Both the position numbers and the translations under genes were made by a program. A stretch of 64,000 bases of DNA, from assembly GCA_029255685.2 (NCBI GenBank), contig CM055319.2:19805247-19869246 (forward strand), written 5' to 3'. A model generated the notes under the pieces. That model ran no database searches. It worked only from the letters and a program-made list of their open reading frames with translations, and was not told the origin of the DNA. Below, piece after piece: positions 23,591 through 36,616 of this stretch; the first letter of the stretch is position 1; each line of letters starts with the position of its first letter. The stretch comes from Silene conica (taxonomy: Eukaryota; Streptophyta; Magnoliopsida; Caryophyllales; Caryophyllaceae).

Positions 23591-25010
23591 GTTTGTACGG
23601 GTTGTCATTTAAATTGTGTTCCAACTTCCATATATGTATTTGAAAATTTTATGTATGATAACCTTCTGAGTTAGCTTTCCAATGCCTTTGGTTTAATGTT
23701 AATAAGAGTTATATTATGAGAGAAATAAATATTTTAGTTGACAGTGGTCAGATTGTTACTGTACAGTTCCGTTTTGACCTATGTTTTTGGAAAAGAAATC
23801 ATTTAAAACGTGTTTATTTTTTTTATGCATAATTCCAACTCCACTTTTTAGAATTTTCATTCACGTTTTCAAAATGATAAGCCACGTAAAATCTTAACGA
23901 GTCGTTATTTAATAGTGATTTTTGCAAGTTGTTTAAATTTCTGTCTAAGTGCTGTAAAGTTTTTGTTCAGACCAATCGAGTTGTAAAATTTGTTATAAAT
24001 AATTTCCTTAAGCTTTGCAAGTGATTCTTTTTCCTATGATTAGTTAATTCATTATATTTTCTAAAAACTATAATGTCTCACAAAGTGTCTAAGCGGTTAT
24101 TTAATTATGATTTTTTTGAAGTTGCAGTGTGATGTATGATTGTTGAAATTGTAAGTTATGTAAGTTTTCAATATAAAAGTTTAATCAAATATATATGAAT
24201 TATGTGATGTAACCATGTGATATCCTGATATGGCATTTGTAGCATGAACAGTAGGCATATGATATGAATATGAACTTTGTTATATGATAATATAACCTTA
24301 TTTATTTTAGTAAGTTTTATATAAAGTAGTTTCAATTATACAGATGCTATTACATTCCGTTAATGTGACCTTATGATATTCATGAAATGTTTTAATTTGA
24401 CAATTATGCACTATGAATTAGCTGATTGTCTACATTGGTGTAAATAGTTGAAGTTTGTGTTAAAAGAGATTTCAAGGGTATATAAGTGTTAGTTACCCTG
24501 ATTTTGTTTTAGTGCGTAACGTGAGATTGCCAACTGTGTTTTGATTGTTTTAAAAGCCGGATGATAATTGCCTAGTATAGGGTAATTAACTTATCTGATG
24601 AATTGTGACTGTTGTTTCTGTGGTCTTCTTGAGCATTGGATGCAGAATTTTATAATGGGGTTACAGGGACATAACCATGTTTTAAGGAGGATAAGATTGT
24701 AAAATCTTAATGATTTATGATATGGCTAGTTGTTATGACATGGAAAATTGATATGTCGGGATTGTTTGAATGTACTCTATAAACCTGTTCACTTCTATTA
24801 TGCATTATATTGTGATTCGTGAAGTATACTTTAACTTAGTTATATGTTAAACTTTGGGGACAAAGTTTCTTAAGAGGGATAGAATGTAACACTTCGCATT
24901 TTAGAGCTTATATATGTGTACTACTTGTGTTTGTCTTGTGCTGGGAAGTGTTTTGTTATCGTTGCGGGGGGACGAACTTCGGGACGAAGTTTGTTTTAAG
25001 GAGGGAAGAC
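23591..25010 (+). mobile_element. Decayed internal 3' region of a gypsy element
   Basis: AT-rich and non-coding. Near its end are two successive polypurine-tract-plus-LTR-start signatures: AAGAGGGATAGAA then TGTAACAC (24886), and AAGGAGGGAAGAC then TGTAATACCCCG (25011). The phrase GGGACGAAGTTTGTTTTAAG is characteristic of the 3' end of plant chromovirus-type gypsy elements. No pol domains are readable. The repeated signature suggests a nested or duplicated LTR start. Confidence 0.55.
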
Positions 25011-26531
25011 TGTAATACCCCGTATTTTAGCCTCGGTCAACGGCAGTCAAACCATGTTTTATACAAGTATTTCAAATGGAATGTTTATAAAGTATTTTAC
25101 ATAAACTGTTATTATTATTTTATAAATCGTACTTCTACGATTATTTCGTATTTCATAATCATTTTTTTTATATATATGACGATTATTTCATAAAATGACA
25201 TTTCAATCGTATTTCTGTAATTTTGATAATATCTTTATAATTAAATATATTTCCTATTTTATATTTATTTATCATCTATACTTGTTTTATTATTTAAGTC
25301 GTAGTTATGTTTAAACCCCAATTTTATATACTCTTAGGTAAGTGTTGATAATTTTATAATTAATTTAATTAATATTTACTACTAAATGACATCATTTAAT
25401 TAGTATAAATAATTTATACGTACTCGTATATTTTAAGTTACGAGTTGAGAATGTGTCAGAGTGTCTCGAGATGCGTGATGGGTCGAGTAATAAAAGAATT
25501 GGGCTCGGAATTAAAGTAGATAAACCGAGTCCAATGATAAAGTGATGCACTCGTTTAATCCAAACACCAACTCACCCTAATTATCTAGGTAACCGCCTCC
25601 ACTCATACAAATTCTACAATATCAATTACATAATAAAACCTAGCTAAACCTAAAAACCATCATCATCATCATCTTCATTTCGGAGACCCTCAAATTAAGA
25701 CGCAATTCAGAACGACGGTGGTGTTTATGCGACGGTCTCAAGAACAAAACTCAATCCCGCATTTGACCCTCTTATTTTTCCGCCAATGATGTCGAATTTC
25801 CAGGTTTTTCTATTGTCCTTTTCTGGATGTTATTTTAATGCCTTTGAGTTCGAATTTCTGGGTTAGTATATAGTGTCTTTCGGGTGATTGTTTTGGGGTC
25901 GATGCGAGGTTAAGGATAAGTTTAAGTTTAGCGGTCTTGTGTAATGACGGTGTCGGGGGTGTTTAGGTGAGTAGTAGCAGCAGGGGCCTGACAACACCAG
26001 TGGTACTAGGTTGAGGTCGACTGCTTAGGTACAGTGGTGGTGGCCAATGGTGGCAGCGGTGGTCACCACGGTAAGTTATGATAAGTCGTGAAACAGGGGC
26101 AAACAAGGGAGTTGGGTCGTGGGGCTAAAGTGCGTGTTTCGTGTAATGTGGGTCACGAGAGGAGTGGTAGTTGCTGTGGTTAAGCCTTACGGTGGAAGGT
26201 GGTTCTGGGTAGGTGGTTAAGAGGGTGGTGACCGGTGTTTGATTGTGACTAGCAAAGGAAAACAGAGAGATAGCGGTTTCGCGCGGGTTCGAATAGCCTG
26301 GTTTAGGGCTGTTTTGTTGGCTAGTTAGTAGGAGGGACGGTGAGGTAGAATGTGGGTGGTGACGGGTGCAGTGTGAGGTTGAGGGTGGTGGTGAGTGGGG
26401 CGGTGATAGGTGTCGTGTAGGATGGTGTTTCGAGGACTGTTTGGGTGTTGGTCTAAGGGTTGTTCGTACGTAGCATACGGGGTTGGGTTTGGGTTGTTTG
26501 TGTGTTGGTACCATTATAATGGTACGTAGTA

Positions 26532-26613
26532 TTACTATTATTATTATTATTATTATTATAATATTATTATTATTATTATTTTTAGTCTTGTTAATCTGTT
26601 GTTTGGTCCGTAT

Positions 26614-26676
<63 letters not shown>

Positions 26677-26700
26677 TATTCTTCTTATTATTATTATTAC
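26532..26700. repeat. (ATT)n microsatellite, two blocks
   Basis: ATT/TTA trinucleotides at about 26532-26580 and 26618-26700. They give rise to poly-Ile and poly-Leu frames that are not genes. Confidence 0.95.
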
Positions 26701-27486
26701 ATGTTCTTATTATTATTAATATTGCTACTAGTTGTCATTAGTATTGTTAGTATTGATATTATTACTAAATATTGTTTATGTTATTAATTATTATGATTGT
26801 TAAGTGAATTATTATATGTGACGGTTTTCAATAGTTTGATTATATATCATATTTTATGTTAAATTTTTCTATGTTCGTTTGTTAAATTGAAGTTAGTTAC
26901 AAAACTAATAAAGGCGGGTTGGTCAAGTTAATTGAAGTAGTCATATTTAATACGGTCTCGTTATGCTAATATATAATTTAAATCGTTAATTTGAATAATT
27001 GATATATTATATTTGTTTACGTAATTATATTAGTTAGTGATTACGTATATTATATTGTTAGGTGATGATTTTGAGGTGACATTATTCTGTTTACTCGCTG
27101 GCTTGCTTTTGGACTATATTGCTGTTCCAGGTAGGATACACCGACCTTATACTCTATGATGTGTTATGAATGGATGTGATATTATGTGTTTTGGATGCCG
27201 AAAATGATTTATATGAGAATAATATGGGTTGGATTGATTGTGAATTATTGGTAATGGCATGAGCATTTCATTATTTGATAGCATGATTGAATAATTATAT
27301 CGTTGCATTCATGAGCATAGCATATGCATTGGTTACTGAGAAAGTTATGGTCAGATATTGTTCTGATATAAAGCCCAGGATGGTTCTGCAGACCAGGCCT
27401 GGTGTCTTATCAGCTATTGAGCTGGTGTTCGGTGACGACCGATTATAGTCTGCCGGGAGGTTCGGTATGGCTTGGTGCAAGGGTAT

Positions 27487-27524
27487 GAGATTGAGATTGA
27501 GATTGAGATTGAGATTGAGATTGA
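27487..27524. repeat. (GAGATT)n hexanucleotide repeat
   Basis: About six copies of GAGATT within the gypsy LTR. Confidence 0.93.
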
Positions 27525-27934
27525 GCTCGAGCATATCATGGCATTTGCATATCATTTAACTGTTGCATTATAATTATTGTGTTACCTACTCAACCGCGAG
27601 GTTGACAGTGTATTCGTGTACACCTACGATGATCCGGAATGGGGAGTAGATTCTACAGGTCAGAGACTGATGAGCTAGGAGCTGGGGCAGGAATGTGAGA
27701 TGCATACTTTGGACCGACTTAGAATTATATCACATCTAGAGGAGTCATCAGTTGTATTTCTTTTCCGTTATGTAGTAACTGTAATAACCAAGTTTAAATT
27801 TTATCAATTTTTATATAAAGTACCGTGGTTTGTTTTACTTTGTTATTCACTACCTCGGACATTCCGAGATGGTAACAGTTCTATTTATTTGAGAATGTCT
27901 TGCTAAAGGCTGTTAAATAAATGGGGGTGTTACA

Positions 27935-28250
27935 ATTGGTTGCAAACATTAGATGCTAATTAGCAACTAATTAAAAGTTAGTCGCTAATTAGCAACCCAC
28001 TTAGCAATGGTTGAATAAATTAGATGCTGATTAGCAACTACTCAAAAGTTAGTCGCTAATTAGCAACCAAATTAGCACTGGTTGCAGAAATTAGATGCTA
28101 ATTAGTAACCAATTCTCTAGTTCGTTGCTGATTAGCATCCACATTGATATTGGCTGCAAACATTATATGCTAATTAACAACTAATTAGCGACCGACTTGA
28201 CTATTCTATGATATAAATATCTGATGTTAAATTATATGCGAGTTAGCAAC
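27935..28250. repeat. CACTA left subterminal repeats
   Basis: About ten copies in both orientations of TTAGCAACTAATT and GGTTGCAAACATTAGATGC. Such repeats bind the TNPA-type protein in characterised CACTA systems. Confidence 0.8.
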
Positions 28251-29505
28251 AAGTGTTTTAACTTCCAAAATAATTATAAATATCCTTTGATTTTGTATTA
28301 TTCTATGATATAAATATCTAATGTTAAATTACATAAGATCTTTCGTACAAAAAGCTATGATTTTATCGTTCCTTATTTCTTCCCCTAAACTTGATTCAAG
28401 GTTAATAAGTCCCGATTCGAAAACTTAAAATTTATGGATTATAAACTTGAGTAATGAAAGTTTGATTGTACACAAAGAATTTGGAAACACGGTCTCTCTT
28501 TTACTTATTGAAAGACTATTCTTTTTATTTCATCGTTTTATGTAGTATTTGTAGCCAATGTTACGTTATTATATAATTCACACCATTTTCAGTCAATTGA
28601 CTTTGCAAAGTGTAACATAGTATTTCTGTCTAACTCCCTAGGATATTAACTTCAAAAGCTCTAAACTCGTAACTCTATTGAAGTACACAAGTAATTAAGA
28701 CGAAAATTCTCGTCTTAAAAGAAACCAGCGAGATAAATTGATAATTTTATAAAACCAACTAACTCAAATATTTGCATTTTTATATTAATAAGTATACTCA
28801 TATTAAAGGTATATTCGTGAATAATTTTATAGTGTAATTTTTATAATCTTTCAACTAATATATTTTTGTAAAAGTTGAATTTAAAGACTCAAGTCGTAAA
28901 ATAAAATCGTCAATCATTTCGAAACGGAGGGACTATTTTTTAATTAATGTTACATGTGTTTGTATGGCAGAGTCAGAAATCATTTTAGCGGCAATTCTCC
29001 CTCCAAAAATTATCATCTCTCTCCATCCAAAATAAATAAAACTAAAAACTAAGATAAACCCAATTTGATCTCGTTCTTCCAGCTATTCAATTGATTCTTA
29101 GCACAATCTCATCCTTCTTCCTTGCTATACATTTGGTTTATCAGGTATAAAAACTACTTAATTGAATTTTCTGGAAGTCTTGCTTAAGACAGGTACTATC
29201 CGTCTTAAAGTTAAGACAAGTCAAATACTACCAAATGTTGTTAATAAATATAAAAAATTTGACTTTTTTAGACAATTAGTGGAGTGATTTGGTATATATT
29301 TGACCGTCTTAAACTTAAGACGGATGATGACCATCTTAAATGATAATTTGTGTTGAACCTTAATGGTACCCTCAAATTGGTTTGCCTTGTTCTGCTTGTT
29401 AAGTTGTTAGTAACTTTTGTATGCTTTTGATAGTTGTATATATGTAAGTAATTGAGCCTTAATTCTATTATACTCTTTGCTGAATTTATATGTTTAGTGT
29501 AGAAG
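28251..29505. other. CACTA 5' region before the transposase, no gene
   Basis: AT-rich; the expected promoter and 5' UTR. A possible 5' UTR intron is suggested by GTATAAAAAC after TTTATCAG near 29144 and TTTAGTGTAG just before the start codon at 29506. Not provable by reading alone. Confidence 0.4.
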
Positions 29506-32500
29506 ATGGTTGATCGGGAGTGGATGTACAATAGAGCAGATGAAGACGGATATCTTAGAAATGAGTTTGTTGTTGGGGTAGATACTTTTATAAATTTTGC
29601 TTGTGACCATGAAAATTTTAGACAATACCCTTTTTTAAAATGCCCGTGTTCTAATTGCTGGAATAAGCCATATATGGAAGTCGACTCAGTTAAATTACAC
29701 TTATACAAGAATGGGTATCGTGATAATTACTCTTGTTGGAGTTGTCATGGTGAAACATACGTAGAAGCTCAGCCAAGTAGTGAAGTACGGAGTCAGTTAA
29801 ATCCTTATCGGGATATGGTCATTGATTCGTATGTCCCAAGAAGTGAAGTGTCCAGTGACGAGGGTTTAGAAGATGGTGAAGAGCCTCCGAACCAACAAGC
29901 AAGACAGTTTTTTGATATGTTAAAGAATGCAGAGAAACCTTTATATGATGGTTGCAAGAAAACTTTGTTGTCAATGGCCTCAAGGATGATAAATTTGAAA
30001 TGTGAATTCAACATTCCTCATCGTGCAATAGACGGGTTTGCTTCTTTTATGAAAGATATATGCCCAAATGAGAATCTAATGACAGAATCATTTTATGCTA
30101 CCAGAAAGTTGGTACAGGGTCTTGAACTTCCACATCTTAAGATTGATGTATGTCGCAAAGGGTGTGTCTTGTTTTGGAACGAAAATGCCCATTTGGAGAA
30201 ATGTGGTTCTTGTGATGCTGAACGATTTAAAAAAACATCGAATGGTAAGCTTATTCCTGAGGAGTTTATGATATATTTCCCAATCACAGCTAGATTACAG
30301 AGATTGTACGCAGCTAAAAGCACAGCTTCTAATATGAGTTGGCATAGTGAATATCCACGAAACAATGAAACGATGTCACATCCACGAGACGGTGAGGCGT
30401 GGAAACACTTTGATGCCACATATCCCGATTTTGCTGTTGAACCACGTAATGTGAGACTTGGTATGTGCACAGACGGATTCAATCCATTTGGAAAATTTGG
30501 AAAAAGTTACTCATGTTGGCCAGTTATTCTTACACCGTATAATCTGCCCCCTTTACTTTGCATGAAAAGGCAGACCTTGTTTCTAAGTATGATTATTCCT
30601 GGTCCAAAGAATCCAAAAGGGAAGCTTGATGTATATTTACAACCTTTAGTTGAAGAATTGAAGCACTTGTGGAATGTTGGGGTGATCACTTACGGTGCCT
30701 CCAAAAAGAGAAACTTTAACATGAAAGCAGTACTCTTGTGGACTATTAGTGATTTTCCCGCATATGGCATGCTTTCGGGGTGGAGTACGGCAGGAAGGTT
30801 GGCATGTCTCTATTGCATGGAAAAATCAAAGTCTTTCTATCTTAAACATAGCCAGAAACAAACTTGGTTCGATTGTCATCGGCCATTTCTACATCCTGAT
30901 CATGTGTTTCGCAACAATAAAAGTAGTTTTCTGAAAAACAAAGTAGATCACTCCACACCTCCACCAAGGCTAGATGGAGAGGATATTTTGAAACGTGTGT
31001 CAAACTTGCCTAAAGCTACTGAGTATAACAGCTCATGCGAGAAAAGTGCTGAGCACAATTGGACAAAACAAAGTATACTTTGGGAACTTCCATATTGGAG
31101 CAAACTTCTAATTCGTCATAATTTAGATGTAATGCATATCGAGAAGAACTTTTTTGATCAACTTATTCACACAATAATGGATGTTAAGGGTAAGACCAAA
31201 GATACTAAGAAGGCAAGAAAAGATTTGCAAATTCATTGTAAGCGTCGAAAGTTACACCTTCATGACAACTCGAAAGAGACAATGCCTCCTGCTCCTTTTG
31301 TGTTGTCTAAGGAGAAAAGGAAAGTTCTTTGCAAATGGGTACTTGACCTTAAGTTTCCTGATGGTTATGCGTCTAATTTGAGTAGGTGTGTGAACCTACG
31401 AGAAGGGAAACTTTTTGGCATGAAATCACACGATTGTCATGTATTTATGGAGAGGTTGTTTCCCGTAGCTTTAAAAGAGCTGCTTCCTCTTCAAGTGTGG
31501 AAAGCAATAACAGAGATTAGTCAATTCTTTAGAGACATTTGTTCTTCATCTTTAAACATTAAAGATGTGGTTCGATTAGAAGAGAATATTGCCGAAATTA
31601 TTTGCAAACTTGAGAGAATTTTTCCCCCGGCATTTTTTAATGTCATGGAGCATTTACCTATCCATTTACCGTTCGAGGCAAAACTCGGAGGTCCAGTTCA
31701 TTATAGATGGATGTATCCTTTCGAAAGGTATGTTTGAGTTATTTCTCATATTTACTCCATATCAATTTTACTATACGTTATATTTAATCTCAATTTTGTG
31801 TTACAGATTTCTCAATCATTTAAAAAGAAAAGTAGGCAATTAACAAGGCGAAGGTGGAAGGATCTATTTGCAACACCTATCTCACTGAAGAAATTTCTAA
31901 CTTTTGTTCCTTTTATTTCGAGTCTGGTGTCGACACAAAGGCTAGAGATGTTGTTCGAAATGCTCCAAGAAATAATCCAGCAGGAGATCCAAATATCCCC
32001 CCACTATTTTCTGTTAACGTGGGACATGCTAGCACTAGCGGCGAGATAAAATATTTGGATGATAAGGACTATCAAGTTGCTCATGGTTATGTATTAGCTA
32101 ATTGTGAGTTGCTGAAAGATTACGAAAGGTAAAAAACATCACAAACCTTTCTTAAGTTTATTTATTTGTGAAAGTCTTATTGATAGTCATTATGTTTAAA
32201 AGGGTATTTGAGACGGAGTTGAAAAGATTACATCCACGAGTACGTCCTAATGAGATATGGAACAAGTTTGCTGACCAATTTCCCGAATGGCTGAAAAAAT
32301 ATGTAAGTATATTACCTTACGTTAGAATGTTGCATTTGTACTAGCTTATAATATTTATTTCGGCAATCTTTGAATATTTACTACAACAATTATTGTAGGT
32401 TACAAAGTCAGAACATATCAAGACAGATCTCATTAAGACCCTTGCCATCGGTCCTTATAAATCTGTACGAAAATATGATCATTACTACATTAATGGTTAT

Positions 32501-33109
32501 AATTTTCATACTTACTCTTATGGGAAGAACAAGGCCACGACGAATTATGGCGTATGCGTGAAGAGCTTGCAAGGATCAAATTACTATGGGATTTTGCAAG
32601 AAGTTTTTGAATTGGTTTATGGTGGAGAAACAAGAAGCTATAAGACAATATTGTTTAAGTGTGACTGGTTTGACTCCGGTAACGGCACAATAGTGCATCC
32701 ACAGTACAAACTTGTTGAGGTGAATCACACAAAAAGGTATTTCAAGTACGATCCATTTGTTTTGGCTTATCAAGTTCAGCAGGTATACTATATGCCTTAC
32801 CCAAGCCTTAATAAAGACTAAGATTGTTGGTGGGCTGTGTTCCCAGTGAAACTGAGAACAACAATTGATATTCCTAAAGTCCAAATAGCATTCCAAGAAG
32901 AGGTCATCGATAACCCACCTTTGTTGTCGAATCCTAATGATGGTATGGACGGAGTTTGGGAGACAGATGGATTTGAAGAAGCGGTATTGCTTGATGAAAA
33001 TGACGATGATGATCAAATTGAGGTGGAAACAGATGAGGAGGAGGAATTATTGACTGATGATGAAACAAGTAGTGATGAGGCTGAAAGTGACGATGCTTTT
33101 AATGCTTAA
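29506..33109 (+). pseudogene. tnp2-like: CACTA TNP2-like transposase, mutated
   Basis: Exon 1 (29506-31727) encodes a Transposase-associated domain (residues ~1-85, cysteine-rich: CPCSNCWNKPY), the Transposase_21 core (CTDGFNPFG near 321, WSTAGRLACLYC, LDVMHIEKN near 540) and a DUF4218-type region (~640-740). Introns fit 31728-31806, 32129-32202 and 32303-32398. Exon 4 holds a DUF4216-type region (FKCDWFDSGNGTIVHPQYKL), then an acidic tail ending at 33109. Two lesions: exon 2 (31807-32128) needs a +1 shift near 31840 to stay in frame, and TAA at 32819-32821 interrupts exon 4 just before DCWWAVF. The protein would excise and insert CACTA elements, but this copy looks inactive. Confidence 0.88.
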
Positions 33110-33285
33110 GCTATTTTTTATGTCTTGGACACTCATTTATGTTAATTTATGTGCTTTATTTGTTCACATTTCACATTATTAAAGTACCATTGCACTCAGT
33201 TATGTTACGTACATCATTTATGTGTTCATTTGTCTAGAGCTGTTTTATACGATTTGAAATCTATACCTGCCTTTTGGAAAGATAG

Positions 33286-35068
33286 ATGGTTGGCCGTATG
33301 AATAGGCTGCGAGGTAACATGGATGAACAATCATTTGAGGAGGAAGAGGATGACGAGACTCAAGAACCAACTCAGCCCATCAATGTGGAACAATCTGCCA
33401 GTGAGATTTTTGACACTTGTGGAAATCAAGCGTCTACCATAGTTCTTGTGCCTGATGGATTATGGTAATATTCATTGTTTTTAATGTCCTTTAGTTTATT
33501 TCTCGTAAATTGTTTATGCTTTAGGTTGTTTGTGGTATTAAATTTGCAGGTTCCATGCAAATTCAGTTGTTCAATTTATAACCGACGGTATTCAATCATA
33601 TTACGATGCACCTTATACTTGTTGGAAAAATGCATCAGACATTGCTAAAGGTCAATGGTGGAGATTTTTCAGGGTATGATTAATTTGTAACGGTGCTGAC
33701 ATTTACACTTTCCCTTTTGTAACACATCTAATACATGTGCTTGGTGTTCGTTGGTGTTAATTTATTAATGACAGGAAAAATTCAAATGGAGCGAAAATTA
33801 TTCACATGCAGTGAAGCGTCAGTTCAATAAGAAAGCTGGGAGTCGTCTCAAAGACATGGTGAATAAGGCAGACAAGGTGCCCATTCATAAAACTATTTTT
33901 TGGATGTCGACAACAATTAGACAAAAGCTTAAAAAGGTTAAATCCAGTCCGGAGTTTAAGAAGAAATCGAAACAAAATCTACACAATAGGATGGGTGGAT
34001 CGAAGGGTGGCACAAAGCATTGTCAAGGTTCAATATCATCTATGCAAATAGCTAAGAAAATGGTAAATCGAAATGTCTAAATTTGAATTCATATTTGAAG
34101 TAGATTACTTATAAAAGCTTAGTTCTAAAAATTCATTTACATGTCCAGATGAAAGATTCTGGAAAATTTCCGACAGTAGCTGAACTTTTTGTGAGGACAC
34201 ATCAAAGGCCAAAAGACAAGTCTTTTTGTGATCCCCGAGCAACAAAGCTAAATGTGAGGTTCATAGATACTTAATTATATTGATACAATATTTGGCAGTG
34301 TTGAGGCTGTTGGCTTTTCTACTTTCCTTGTTCAAATTGTCTTGCATCTTATCCTATTTCATTTGAATTGGTTAACTGCAAGATTGGACTGGGGGCTGTT
34401 AAGCTGTTATTGTTTGATCTGCCGCTTTTGTTTTGGTTAAATTAGATCTATTCATTCCATTAAGTTTGGTGTAGTGTTCTCCAGTTTGTCATATACCGGT
34501 AGGCTAATTGCTTGTGGAGGACTTCATAAAGTCTTGCCAGCCATGCACAAGATACATATCCCATGGTTAAACTGAATTCCTGTAGGTTTGACTAAGCCTA
34601 GGACCATGTCAATCTGAAAAATATTCTTATACGTGTTGACTCTGATTTATTATGTAGGATGATTATGAGGCCGAAGTTGCTACCATAGAAGAAAACGGCG
34701 AAATTTCCAACTCAACTAAGAATGACATATTCCTAAAACATTCAGGCGGATTTTCACGTCAAGGAAACCTCTATGGAGCTGGAAACAGTGTGAGTTTATT
34801 TTTTGACCGTCCAAGTGGGTCATCCAAGAACTTAAGGCAAGCAACCCCGAGTGTAGTATCAGTACTCGAAGAACAACTTACATCGACAACCAAAGAGTCG
34901 GAAGATACTAAGCGACAACTTGCCGAAGAAAAGAAAAAGACAGACGGACATGGAAATGATCTGGCTAGTCAGAAGAAATTGATTGAGGGACTATATGATG
35001 CACTAAATGTGATGTCTCAAGAGATGCGTAGGTATGCTCCCAGCGAGTTTGAAAGCCAACAAGCTTAA
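33286..35068 (+). CDS. tnpA-like: CACTA TNPA-like accessory transposase (Transposase_24 family)
   Basis: Five exons fit GT-AG rules with phase kept throughout: 33286-33464, 33550-33673, 33775-34062, 34149-34253 and 34658-35068, giving about 368 aa with no stop or frameshift. The N-terminus is acidic. Residues ~60-240 match the plant Transposase_24 pattern (WFHANSV, YYDAPYTCWKNA, WRFFREKFKW, HNRMGGSKGG, FPTVAELFVRTHQR). The C-terminus is a predicted coiled coil (LEEQLTSTTKESEDTKRQLA). In CACTA systems such a protein binds the subterminal repeats and aids transposition. It looks intact, unlike its partner gene. Exon ends were chosen by eye. Confidence 0.8.
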
Positions 35069-35554
35069 TCACTACTATGTCTAGGTACTCGTATGCTTTA
35101 GCTGGTAAATTTAGTATATAGCACTTAATTAGAAAGCCTCTGCAACTTTTTGGTATATATAAGGAGGAAGAATTTAAGCATTCAGCAACTTTTTGGGTAT
35201 ATAAGGAGGAAAAACCTTAAGATTCTTGGATTTTCAGGAAGTCTTAACAGTCGTACGTGCTAGCCGTCACTTTTTGGTGTAAGGAGGAAGAATTTGAAGG
35301 CTTCAACTACTTCAGTCTAGTAATAAGTTTAAGATTCGTGCATGTTAGTCATTGCTACATATATGGTATAAGGAAGAATTATTGACTATCTTTTGTAATG
35401 TGATACAATAGCTACTATTGTAAATCTTTTCATATATGATATTTATCTCTATTTTGACTACTTTTGGTGTATTTAAGTTTTGATTTATAAATTTGAGTAC
35501 AATGAATTAACGAGGGAGATCGACTTTTCTCAAATCTCTTGGCATTTTAATTAG
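35069..35554. other. CACTA 3' region, short imperfect repeats
   Basis: Three imperfect copies of a ~60-bp unit with CAACTTTTTGGTATATAAGGAGGAAGAA (35145-35310) follow the TNPA-like stop. Probably 3' UTR. No gene. Confidence 0.5.
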
Positions 35555-35916
35555 CAACCAACCTACTGATATATGGTTGCAAATTTGCGACTAAAAAAAA
35601 TTGGTTGTTGTTTAGAAACTAATAGAGTTGGATGCTAATTAGCGACTAAAAAACGGTTGGTTGTTGTTTAGAAACTAATAGAGTTGGTTGCTAATTAGCG
35701 ACTAAAAACTGTTGGTCGTACATTAGCGACCATAACAATATTTAGTTGCTAAATTGCGTCCAATAAAATTGGTCTCTAATTAGCAACTATCATTGTTGTA
35801 GACGCTAATTTGCTACCATATAGTTTTAGTTGCTAATTAGAGACTATTTTTGCGACCAAATACAAAGGTTTAGCAACCAACATGGTTGGTTGCTAAATGG
35901 CCTTTTTCTTGTAGTG
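35555..35916. repeat. CACTA right subterminal repeats and terminus
   Basis: Repeats of GGTTGCTAATTAGCGACTAA and related forms, then CCTTTTTCTTGTAGTG ending at 35916. Confidence 0.88.
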
Positions 35917-36616
35917 GGTGTTTTTTCATCTAGGTGCATTTTTTTTTACCTTTTTTCATATACTTAAATACATTTTTTTGATGGAGTAAAAACTTAGGAT
36001 CCGATAAAAACGATCACTCGGTAAAAACGGTGAGAACACTTATATAATCTACCTTTAGCCTAACATTAGACTAGATAATTCTTAGGCTGGGGTGTGTTGT
36101 TATTAATAGTTTAATACCCTTAAAGGCCTTAATTAATGGCCTAAAACATAAACCAAAACAATTAAACACCAACAACCTACTTGAACTATTCATTCAAGTA
36201 GTTTTACCATTTTGCCGACAATAGTGCTCCATCTCTGCCGACAATCAAGATGATGCAGCAAAATTTGTGCAGGTAATTAGAACAAAATCATCGTCGGTTA
36301 CGGTGCTACTTTCAGGGTCGTCGGTTAAATAAAAATTAAAGATGATATGTCTACTTGGTGCAAAACTGAGGTCGAGTACGTCAGGAGGAACAATTCCGAG
36401 ACGGTTAACAAAGTTGTTGTTGCTGGGTGGTTTATGAAAAAGTATGGTGGTGATGAAAACTCCAGCGTCGGCATTATTTGTATGAAAGTACATGGAAAAT
36501 TAGGGAAAGTTTGTTTAATGGTTGTAGTCCTTGTTTTTATTTGTTTTGTTTGTTGTATCACCGTTAGATTTAGTTTGATCAAATGGTTGTAACTCGTTCT
36601 CACCGGATCTTGCCTC
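35917..36616 (+). mobile_element. TIR element E5 and flanking array remnant
   Basis: A short forward minisatellite remnant (35928-35985) precedes a left TIR (35996-36036, GGATCCGATAAAAACGATCA then GGTGAGAACA). A half right TIR, CGTTCTCACCGGATCTTGCC, is at 36594-36613. The interior (~550 bp) is not related to the minisatellite. Two opposing 80-97 codon frames inside it show no family. Confidence 0.5.

Larger units (their letters stand above)
25011..27934 (+). mobile_element. Gypsy 3' LTR, 2.9 kb
   Basis: It starts TGTAATACCCCG directly after a polypurine tract and ends GGGTGTTACA, a TG...CA pair. The length suits Tekay/Del-type chromovirus LTRs. Inside are (ATT)n runs (26532-26700) and a GAGATT hexamer run (27487-27524). 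The open frames inside (such as 26125-26514, minus) are low-complexity artefacts. The 5' LTR is not in the window to the left, so no target duplication can be tested. The next base to the right belongs to a CACTA element. Confidence 0.7.
27935..35916 (+). mobile_element. CACTA (En/Spm-type) transposon lacking its left terminus
   Basis: The right end reads TTTTTCTTGTAGTG, the reverse complement of CACTACAAGAAAAA, the standard plant CACTA terminus. Both ends carry subterminal repeats of the type GCTAATTAGCAACC and TTAGCGACTAA (27935-28250 and 35555-35905). Between them lie two genes in the usual order: a TNP2-like transposase and a TNPA-like gene with a Transposase_24-type domain. The left end begins abruptly at the gypsy LTR, and its CACTA terminus is missing from the window. 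Confidence 0.85.

Noticed and set aside
26483-26787. Poly-Leu and poly-Ile frames suggesting membrane proteins
   Set aside because: They are (ATT)n microsatellite inside a gypsy LTR.
29268-29708. 146-codon minus-strand frame over the CACTA transposase start
   Set aside because: It overlaps the well-supported TNP2 frame on the opposite strand and has no family of its own.
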